DNA of 8,508 nt from DATAAM01 sp036260075 (GTDB taxonomy: Bacteria; Actinomycetota; Acidimicrobiia; Acidimicrobiales; JAHWLA01). The notes under the pieces are model-generated. The model saw nothing but the letters and a program-made list of their open reading frames with translations. It did not search any database and was not told where the DNA came from. Positions 1 to 5,093 of the stretch are shown here, one piece after another; position 1 is the first letter of the stretch; the number at the start of each line of letters is the position of its first letter. Location: positions 1 through 8,508 of the forward strand of contig DATAAM010000162.1 in the NCBI GenBank assembly GCA_036260075.1, read 5' to 3'. Made by a program: the position numbers and the translations under genes.

Positions 1-327
1 CAGCAACTGGGGCAGCAGACGTCGGAGGTGTTCCTGGGCCGCGACTTCGGGCACCAGGCCAACTACTCGCAGGACGTGGCCACGCGGGTCGACGCCGAGG
101 TGCGCGTGCTCATCGACAACGCCCACGAAGAGGCGCGGTCGATCCTCCAGACGCACCGGGCCACGTTGGACTCGCTGGCGGCGGCGTTGATCGAGAAGGA
201 GACCCTCGACACGCCCGAGCTCATGGCCATCCTCGGCGACCTGCCGCCGTGGCCCGGACGGGTCGGCACCAACGGGAACGGGGCGGCGAAGCCCGCCACG
301 CGTCGGAGGGCGACCAAGCGCGCATGA
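1..327 (+). CDS. ftsH: ATP-dependent zinc metalloprotease FtsH, C-terminal end (5' partial)
   Basis: The reading frame is open from base 1 and gives the last 108 residues of a protein that starts upstream. FtsH is a membrane-anchored hexameric AAA+ protease that degrades misfolded membrane proteins and some regulators. The visible part matches the end of its M41 peptidase domain: a VFLGRDFG segment, then NYSQDVATRVDAEVR, a helix ending in SILQTHRATLDSLAAALIEKETLD, and an ELMAIL segment. The AAA+ motifs and the HExxH zinc site lie outside the window, so catalytic integrity cannot be judged. The protein ends in a basic, Gly/Ala/Arg-rich tail (KPATRRRATKRA), a common low-complexity FtsH ending. 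Its TGA stop (325-327) overlaps the ATG of folE in an ATGA junction, suggesting co-transcription and translational coupling. ftsH upstream of folE is a familiar actinobacterial order. Confidence 0.93.
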   Translation, partial: QQLGQQTSEVFLGRDFGHQANYSQDVATRVDAEVRVLIDNAHEEARSILQTHRATLDSLAAALIEKETLDTPELMAILGDLPPWPGRVGTNGNGAAKPATRRRATKRA

Positions 328-893
328 TCGACACCGGCCGCATCGAGAAGGCGATCCGGGAGATCCTCGAGGCCATCGGGGAGGACCCCGACCGCGACGG
401 CATCCAACGTACCCCCGAGCGGGTGGCGTCCATGTACGAGGAGCTGTTCGGGGGGCTGCACGAGGACCCGGGCACGGTGCTGAGCGTCACCTTCGAGGCG
501 GGCCACGACGAGATGGTCCTCGAGCGCGACATCCCGTTCCACTCGATCTGCGAGCACCACCTCATCCCGTTCGTGGGCCGGGCCCACGTGGCCTACATCC
601 CGAACGACGACGGCCGCATCACCGGGCTGTCGAAGCTGGCCCGGCTGGTGGAGGGCTTCGCCCGTCGGCCGCAGGTGCAGGAGCGGCTCACCACCCAGGT
701 GGCCGAGACGCTCGAGCGCGTGCTCGAGCCCAAGGGCGTGATCGTGGTGATCGAGGCCGAGCACCTGTGCATGTCGATGCGGGGCGTGCGCAAGCCCGGC
801 GCGGTCACCGTCACCTCGGCCGTGCGGGGCCTGTTCCGCGACTGCGAGGCCACCCGGGCCGAGGCCATGGCGTTCATCCACGGCCGCCGCTGA
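324..893 (+). CDS. folE: GTP cyclohydrolase I (FolE, type IA)
   Basis: This 189-residue enzyme catalyses the first step of folate synthesis, GTP to 7,8-dihydroneopterin triphosphate, as a cytosolic zinc-dependent homodecamer. The family signature is complete. FHSICEHH at residues 72-79 supplies C76 and H79, and HLCMSMRG at 147-154 supplies C149; these correspond to the three zinc ligands of the E. coli enzyme. The GRAHVAYIP (85-93), GLSKLARLVEGFARRPQVQERLT (101-123) and RGVRKPGAVT (153-162) blocks are also present. The length is ordinary for bacterial FolE. The frame is open upstream of 324, but the ATG at 324 fits best: it overlaps the ftsH stop as ATGA and gives an N-terminus (MIDTGRIEKAIREIL) like other FolE proteins. 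The intact cysteine/histidine set argues for the Zn-dependent IA type rather than IB. Confidence 0.97.
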   Translation: MIDTGRIEKAIREILEAIGEDPDRDGIQRTPERVASMYEELFGGLHEDPGTVLSVTFEAGHDEMVLERDIPFHSICEHHLIPFVGRAHVAYIPNDDGRITGLSKLARLVEGFARRPQVQERLTTQVAETLERVLEPKGVIVVIEAEHLCMSMRGVRKPGAVTVTSAVRGLFRDCEATRAEAMAFIHGRR

Positions 894-915
894 CCCCTCC
901 TCCGCGTTTTGGGAT

Positions 916-945
916 GCAAATGCCGCGCTGCAGCGCGGGATTTGC
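916..945. repeat. Near-perfect 30-bp palindrome in the folE-folP gap
   Basis: The left arm GCAAATGCCGCGCTG (916-930) and the right arm (931-945) are reverse complements at 14 of 15 positions; the only mismatch is G922 opposite G939. The centre is CTGCAG with no loop. Weaker symmetry continues outward: about 903-915 on the left resembles the reverse complement of about 946-961 on the right, so the imperfect palindrome spans nearly 60 bp. The length and wide symmetry suggest a REP-like palindromic repeat unit, or a dimeric-protein binding site. A terminator is less likely because no T-run follows on either strand. No second copy was seen in this window. Confidence 0.75.
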
Positions 946-978
946 GTACCGGAACGGCGGGGTGGGGTGGGGCGCCGG

Positions 979-984
979 TAGGCT
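979..984 (+). promoter_or_regulatory. Possible -10 element (TAGGCT) for near-leaderless folP transcription
   Basis: TAGGCT fits the TAnnnT pattern of actinobacterial -10 elements and ends 10 nt before the folP ATG, so a transcript would begin only a few bases ahead of the start codon. No good Shine-Dalgarno sequence lies upstream of folP, which fits leaderless translation. No convincing -35 hexamer stands at 16-19 bp, so this is a weak call. Confidence 0.3.
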
Positions 985-994
985 GTCGGGCGCA

Positions 995-1762
995 ATGACC
1001 CCCCTTGTCATGGGCGTCCTCAACGTCACGCCCGACTCCTTCTCGGACGGCGGGCGCTACCTCGACCACGCTGCCGCAGTGGCGCGCGGCCACGAGCTGG
1101 CGGCCGAGGGCGCCGACGTGGTGGATGTGGGGGGCGAGTCCACCCGCCCGGGCGCTGCACCGGTCCCCGAGGAAGAGGAGCTGCGGCGGGTGCTGCCGGT
1201 CGTGGAGGCGTTGGCGCCGCACGTGCGGGTGAGCATCGACACCCGCAAGCGGGCGGTGGCCGAGGCCGCGGTGGCCGCAGGAGCCACGCTGGTCAACGAC
1301 GTGTCCGCCTCTCTGCACGAGGTGGCGGCGGCCGCCGGCGTGGGCTGGGTGGCCATGCACATGCGGGGCGAACCCGCGACCATGCAGCGCGACCCCCGCT
1401 ACGACGACGTGGTGGCCGAGGTGTGCGACTTCCTGGTGGCCCGGGCGCGGGCCGCAGCCGAGGCGGGCGTGGAGGAGGTGTGGATCGACCCGGGCATCGG
1501 GTTCGGCAAGACGATCGAGCACAACCTCTCGCTCCTGCGGCACCTGCGGTCGCTGGTCGCCACGGGCTTCCCCGTTGTGGTGGGCACGAGCCGGAAGGGC
1601 TTCCTCGGCGCGCTCACCGGCGGGGCTGCGCCCGACGACCGGCTCGAGGCCTCGCTGGCCACCGCCGTGCACGCCATGGCGAGCGGCGCCCGCATGGTGC
1701 GCGTCCACGACGTGCGACCCACCGCGCAGGCTGCCCGCCTCGTCGGAGCGGCCGTCGCATGA
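995..1762 (+). CDS. folP: Dihydropteroate synthase (FolP)
   Basis: This 255-residue TIM-barrel enzyme joins 6-hydroxymethyl-7,8-dihydropterin diphosphate to p-aminobenzoate, giving dihydropteroate; it is the sulfonamide target. Motifs appear in the expected order: GVLNVTPDSFSDGG (7-20, diphosphate loop with N10), ADVVDVGGESTRPGA (40-54), SIDTRK (80-85), NDVS (101-104), MHMRG (121-125), WIDPGIGFGK (163-172, pterin-binding D165), TSRKGFLG (198-205) and RVHDV (236-240). All residues normally involved in pterin and phosphate binding appear present. The frame continues upstream, but the ATG at 995 places the N-terminal strand directly before GVLNVTPDSF, as usual in the family. There is no obvious ribosome site, and a possible -10 element sits just upstream. 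The TGA stop overlaps the next gene's ATG as ATGA. Confidence 0.97.
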   Translation: MTPLVMGVLNVTPDSFSDGGRYLDHAAAVARGHELAAEGADVVDVGGESTRPGAAPVPEEEELRRVLPVVEALAPHVRVSIDTRKRAVAEAAVAAGATLVNDVSASLHEVAAAAGVGWVAMHMRGEPATMQRDPRYDDVVAEVCDFLVARARAAAEAGVEEVWIDPGIGFGKTIEHNLSLLRHLRSLVATGFPVVVGTSRKGFLGALTGGAAPDDRLEASLATAVHAMASGARMVRVHDVRPTAQAARLVGAAVA

Positions 1763-2253
1763 AAGGCAAGTGGGCGGCGGGCATCGAGCCCCGCTACTTC
1801 ACCTGGGTCATCAAGGACAAGCTCGCCATCAGCGAGCGACCGGGTGGCTACTCCCGCAACCACCGCAAGGTGCGCAGGCAGGAGGAGATCATCTGGCTGC
1901 GCGAGCAGGGGTTCACCCGGGTGGTTTCACTGCTGCCGTCGCCGCACAACCTGCACGCCTACGAGGAGCTGGGCGTGCGGTGGGCACACTTCCCCTTCGG
2001 ACCGCAGGACGACCCCCACGACGTGCTGCCCGACCTCTACCGACAGCTCCGCGACTGGCTGGTGGAAGACGAGCTCCTGCTCCTGCACATGGAGGAGCTC
2101 GGCGACCGCTTGATGGGGGTGGTGGCGGGCTACCTGCTGTGGGCGGGGCTGCTGCAGTCGGGCCCGCAGGCCATCACCGTCATCGAGCAGCTGGTCCACC
2201 GCCAGATGGGCCCGGCAGGACGCGAGCTGGTCGCGCTGGCCGCCTCGCTGTAG
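1759..2253 (+). CDS. Dual-specificity-phosphatase-like protein, catalytic Cys replaced by Met
   Basis: This 164-residue protein sits between folP and folB, overlapping folP by ATGA and ending 6 bp before folB. The sequence suggests a small tyrosine/dual-specificity phosphatase fold. An N-terminal WVIKDKLAISERPGG block is followed by EEIIWLREQGFTRVVSLLPSPHN (42-64), where such enzymes carry a helix and a strand leading to the general-acid loop. HFPFGPQDDP (77-86) follows, then a hydrophobic strand and the loop LLHMEELGDRLMG (108-120). In active enzymes this loop reads HCx5R. Here H110 and R117 are kept but the nucleophile position is M111 (codon 2089-2091). The next segment, VVAGYLLWAG, matches the helix after a P-loop. 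By known chemistry a cysteine mechanism is not possible, so a binding or regulatory role is inferred. There are no signal or membrane segments. The fold assignment comes from pattern only. Confidence 0.7.
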   Translation: MKGKWAAGIEPRYFTWVIKDKLAISERPGGYSRNHRKVRRQEEIIWLREQGFTRVVSLLPSPHNLHAYEELGVRWAHFPFGPQDDPHDVLPDLYRQLRDWLVEDELLLLHMEELGDRLMGVVAGYLLWAGLLQSGPQAITVIEQLVHRQMGPAGRELVALAASL

Positions 2254-2259
2254 GGCGCC

Positions 2260-2619
2260 GTGGATCGCATCGAGCTTCGGGGGCTGCGCGTGACCGCCAC
2301 GCACGGCGTGCTGCCGGAGGAGCAGGCGCGGGCCCAGCCGTTCGAGCTCGACCTCGACATCGAGGCCGACCTGCGGCCCGCGGGCGCCTCCGACGCATTG
2401 GCCGACACCGTCGACTACGGCGCGTTGGCCGAGACGGCCGCCGGCATCGTGACCGGCGAGCGCCACGCCCTGCTCGAACGGGTGGCGGAGCGGGTGGCCG
2501 AGGAGCTGCTGGCCGACCGGCGCGTCCGTGCCGTCACCGTCGTCATCCGCAAGCTGCGCCCACCCGTCCCTGTGGACCTGGCCTCGGCGGCCGTGCGAGT
2601 CACACGAACACGCCCGTGA
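2260..2619 (+). CDS. folB: Dihydroneopterin aldolase (FolB)
   Basis: This 119-residue enzyme of the T-fold (tunnelling-fold) family splits 7,8-dihydroneopterin into 6-hydroxymethyl-7,8-dihydropterin and glycolaldehyde. Length is normal (about 120). Signature residues are in place: ATHGVLPEE at 13-21 including the conserved glutamate region, TVDYG at 50-54, LLERVAERVAEELL at 71-84 with the pterin-anchoring E73, and RKLRPPVP at 97-104 with the catalytic lysine K98. The GTG start at 2260 gives the usual N-terminus, DRIELRGLRVTATHG; a purine-rich AGGG overlaps the preceding TAG stop and may help initiation. The gene lies 6 bp after the phosphatase-like gene and its TGA stop overlaps the GTG start of folK, so it is clearly within the same transcription unit. 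Confidence 0.95.
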   Translation: MDRIELRGLRVTATHGVLPEEQARAQPFELDLDIEADLRPAGASDALADTVDYGALAETAAGIVTGERHALLERVAERVAEELLADRRVRAVTVVIRKLRPPVPVDLASAAVRVTRTRP

Positions 2620-3065
2620 CCGTCCGTGCCTTCCTCGGCCTCGGGTCCAACGTGGGCGACCGCTGGGCGCACCTCCGTGCCGCCGTCGACGCGCTGCCCG
2701 ACGTGGTCGCGGTGTCACCGGTCTACGAGACCGATCCCGTGGGCGGCCCCGAGGGTCAGGACGCCTATCTCAACTGCGTGGTGATGCTCATCACCGACCG
2801 CACGCCGCGCCAGCTGCTCTCGCTCTGCCGCGAGCTGGAGTCGGCGGCGGGCCGCACACGGGGTGAGCGGTGGGGGCCGCGCACGCTCGACGTCGACGTG
2901 CTCCTGGTGGGCGACGCCGTGGTCGACGATCCTGACCTTCAGGTGCCGCATCCGCGCATGTGGGAGCGGGCGTTCGTCCTCGTGCCCCTGGCCGACGTGG
3001 CGCCCGACCTGGTGCCGGCACCGCCGAACGCCGACGGCGCCGTGCGGCTCGCAGGTCGTCTCTAG
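2616..3065 (+). CDS. folK: 6-hydroxymethyl-7,8-dihydropterin pyrophosphokinase (FolK/HPPK)
   Basis: This 149-residue enzyme moves diphosphate from ATP to 6-hydroxymethyl-7,8-dihydropterin, making the substrate for FolP. The sequence has FLGLGSNVGDR (6-16), SPVYETDPVG (34-43), GQDAYLN (47-53), RWGPRTLDVDVLL (85-97) and PHPRMWERAFVLVPLADVAP (111-130). D92 and D94 correspond to the two magnesium ligands, and H112, R114 and R118 lie in the ATP-binding segment. The GTG at 2616 overlaps the folB stop as GTGA and places the conserved FLGLGSN block six residues in, which is typical. The gene ends the folate run: its TAG shares a CTAG palindrome with the stop of the opposing gene, with no terminator-like hairpin between them. 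FolB and FolK are fused in some bacteria; here they are separate, overlapping genes. Confidence 0.96.
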   Translation: MTVRAFLGLGSNVGDRWAHLRAAVDALPDVVAVSPVYETDPVGGPEGQDAYLNCVVMLITDRTPRQLLSLCRELESAAGRTRGERWGPRTLDVDVLLVGDAVVDDPDLQVPHPRMWERAFVLVPLADVAPDLVPAPPNADGAVRLAGRL

Positions 3066-3469
3066 CGCCTGGCCGGCTGCCGATCGAGGCCGAGGCCCAA
3101 CGCCACCATGCCCACGCCGAGGCCGAAGTGGAGCCAGTTGTCGGCGGTGTTGACGGGCACGAAGTTGGCGTCCGACTGGTGGTCGATCACCATGCCGTAG
3201 AGCCACAGCACCAGGTAAATCGACCCGCCCACCACGAGGAACTGCTTGCTGGTGTCGAAGGCGCGAGCGGCAACGAGCCCGACGACACCGAACAGCAGGT
3301 GCACGATGTTGTGGAGGATGCTCACCTGGAAGAGGCCGAGCAGCTCGGCCTCCGATTCGTGGCCGGCGAAGGCGATGTCCCCGAGGTTCTCGGTGACGCC
3401 GGGCACGAAGCCCAGGATCCCGACCAGGAGGAAGACGGCACCGACGGCGCGGGCTGCACGTTGCATCAT
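3062..3469 (-). CDS. DUF4383 four-helix membrane protein
   Basis: This predicted 135-residue inner-membrane protein has four hydrophobic segments, at about residues 6-24, 47-69, 76-95 and 112-128. The second lies within LGLFQVSILHNIVHLLFGV, the pattern I associate with DUF4383 proteins, which are common in actinobacteria. Molecular function is unknown. The frame is open further upstream, but the ATG at 3469 is favoured: a TTAGGA element sits about 8 nt ahead of it and the first helix begins immediately. A second Met follows directly (ATGATG), so the start could be one codon later. The gene converges on folK, sharing a CTAG for both stops, and diverges from the oxidoreductase across 73 bp, so a shared control region is possible. 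Related membrane proteins have been linked to stress responses only loosely; no specific role is claimed. Confidence 0.85.
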   Translation of the reverse strand: MMQRAARAVGAVFLLVGILGFVPGVTENLGDIAFAGHESEAELLGLFQVSILHNIVHLLFGVVGLVAARAFDTSKQFLVVGGSIYLVLWLYGMVIDHQSDANFVPVNTADNWLHFGLGVGMVALGLGLDRQPARR

Positions 3470-3542
3470 GCGAGCAGTCCTAACCCGATGGAGGACCGGT
3501 TGAACGTGTCGGCCCGCGCGGCACCGGGAAGGACGGCCCATC
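3470..3542. promoter_or_regulatory. Divergent spacer between the DUF4383 and oxidoreductase genes
   Basis: Transcription of both genes must start in or near these 73 bp. GGGAAGGA at 3526-3533 is a good ribosome site for the plus-strand gene, ending 9 nt before its GTG. On the minus strand GGTTAGGA precedes the DUF4383 ATG. No confident -10/-35 pair could be assigned on either strand. The layout suggests co-regulation, which is inference. Confidence 0.4.
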
Positions 3543-5093
3543 GTGGGCACCGTGCACGAAGTGAACCCCTCGCTCTGGGTCGCCACCACCGCTGGGGCAT
3601 CGTTTCCGTCGGCGTCGTTGCCTGCCGAACCGGTCGACGTCGTCGTGGTGGGAGCAGGCATCACCGGGCTCACCACGGCGCGACTGCTGGCTGCCGAGGG
3701 CATGGGGGTGGCCGTGGTCGACGCCGGCCCCGTTGCCGCGGGCGTGACGGGCTACACCACCGCCAAGGTCAGCGCCCTTCAGCGCACCACCGTGAGCGAG
3801 ATCGCCCGTCGCCACGGACGGGAGCGGGCGGCAACATACGCCCAGGCCAACCGGGCCGCTGTGGACATGGTGGCGACGCTGGTGGCCGAGGACGGGATCG
3901 AGTGCGACCTCGAACGCGCGTCCGCCTGCACCTACGCAGAGCAGGCCGATCAGGTCGCGGCGGTCGAGGCCGAAGGCGAGGAGCTGCGGGCAGCGGGCCT
4001 GCCCGCCCGCCTCGACGTCGGGACGGAGCTGCCGTTCCCGGTGACCGCGGCCGTGTGGCTCGACGACCAGCTCCAGTTCCACCCGCGGCGCTACTGCCTG
4101 GGCCTGGCGATGGCGGTGGCCGCTCGCGGCGGCATCGTGCTCGACGGGACGCGGGTGGTCGGTGTAGAGGAGGACGACGGCGCCTGCCGCATCGAGACCG
4201 ATCGAGGCCCGCTCCGCAGCCGCCACGTCGTGCTCGCCACCCACCTGCCGTTCCCCAAGGCCGGCGCCTACTTCGCCCGCGCCCATCCGTACCGGTCCTA
4301 CGCCCTCGCCGCTCGCATCGGCGGCGAACGGCCCAAGGGCATGTACATCAACGTCGGGTCGCCCACGCGGTCGGTGCGCTCGACCGCCGACTGCTGGACG
4401 GTGATCGGTGGCGAAGGCCACAAGGTCGGCCAGGACGACGACACCCGGCAGCGGTACGCCGACCTCGAGGCGTGGGCGCGGCAGCACTACGACGTCCAGG
4501 AGATCGGCTACCGGTGGTCGGCCCAGGACCACGAGAGCGTCGACGGCGTTCCCTACGTCGGCCGGCTGAGCGACCGCCACCGGCGCGTGTGGGTGGGCAC
4601 GGCGTTCCGCAAGTGGGGTATGTCGAACGGCACGGCGGCGGCGATGATCCTCACCGACCTGATCCTCGGCCGGGACAACCCGTGGGCCGCCGCGTTCGAC
4701 TCGCGCCGGCGCGCCCCGAAGGCGTCGCTCAAGACGCTGGTGTCGGAGAACCTGAACGTGGGCAAGCGCTTCGTGGCCGACCGGGTGCTCGCCCGCAGCG
4801 CCCCTCCGGCGAGCGGGCTGGCCCCCGGCGAGGGCGGCATCGTCGACCTCGACGGCACCACCGTCGCCGCCTATCGAGACGAGCAGGGCCGGCTGCACGC
4901 GGTGGCGCCCACATGCACGCACCTGGGCTGTCGCGTCTCGTTCAACACGGCGGAGCGTTCGTGGGACTGCCCGTGCCACGGTTCGCGCTTCGACATCCAG
5001 GGCCGGGTCATCGAGGGCCCCGCCGTCGAGGACTTGGCCGTGGCCTCCGGCCGAACTGGGCCGCCAGCTATCAGACAGGATCCTCGTCTTTGA
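3543..5093 (+). CDS. FAD-dependent oxidoreductase with C-terminal Rieske [2Fe-2S] domain
   Basis: This 516-residue protein has two parts. Residues about 30-400 form a DAO-type (DadA/glycine-oxidase-like) flavoprotein: VDVVVVGAGITGLTTARLL (31-49) holds the GxGxxG dinucleotide motif, VVD follows at 58-60, and WVGTAFRKWGMSNGTAAA (350-367) is the C-terminal FAD segment. Residues about 430-498 form a Rieske domain with CTHLGC (458-463) and CPCHGS (476-481). C458, H460, C476 and H479 would bind the cluster, and C463/C478 would form the disulfide seen in bc1-type Rieske proteins. Such fusions are known hypothetical amine or amino-acid oxidoreductases; the substrate is unknown. There is no signal peptide, so it is probably cytosolic. 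The GTG at 3543 has a good GGAAGGA site; a GTG three codons later is possible. The last 18 residues look unlike the family end and overlap the next, opposing gene by 23 bp. Confidence 0.88.
   Translation: MGTVHEVNPSLWVATTAGASFPSASLPAEPVDVVVVGAGITGLTTARLLAAEGMGVAVVDAGPVAAGVTGYTTAKVSALQRTTVSEIARRHGRERAATYAQANRAAVDMVATLVAEDGIECDLERASACTYAEQADQVAAVEAEGEELRAAGLPARLDVGTELPFPVTAAVWLDDQLQFHPRRYCLGLAMAVAARGGIVLDGTRVVGVEEDDGACRIETDRGPLRSRHVVLATHLPFPKAGAYFARAHPYRSYALAARIGGERPKGMYINVGSPTRSVRSTADCWTVIGGEGHKVGQDDDTRQRYADLEAWARQHYDVQEIGYRWSAQDHESVDGVPYVGRLSDRHRRVWVGTAFRKWGMSNGTAAAMILTDLILGRDNPWAAAFDSRRRAPKASLKTLVSENLNVGKRFVADRVLARSAPPASGLAPGEGGIVDLDGTTVAAYRDEQGRLHAVAPTCTHLGCRVSFNTAERSWDCPCHGSRFDIQGRVIEGPAVEDLAVASGRTGPPAIRQDPRL

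Noticed and set aside
63..995. Long minus-strand open frame opposite ftsH and folE
   Set aside because: It lies opposite well-identified genes, and its translation is rich in His, Arg, Gly and Pro with no family motif. It is a typical shadow frame of high-GC DNA.
593..1708. Long minus-strand open frame opposite folE and folP
   Set aside because: Same composition bias, opposite two clear folate genes, no credible start context or motif.
3040..3090. Bidirectional terminator between folK and the DUF4383 gene
   Set aside because: The stops overlap and no GC-rich stem followed by a T-run was found on either strand.
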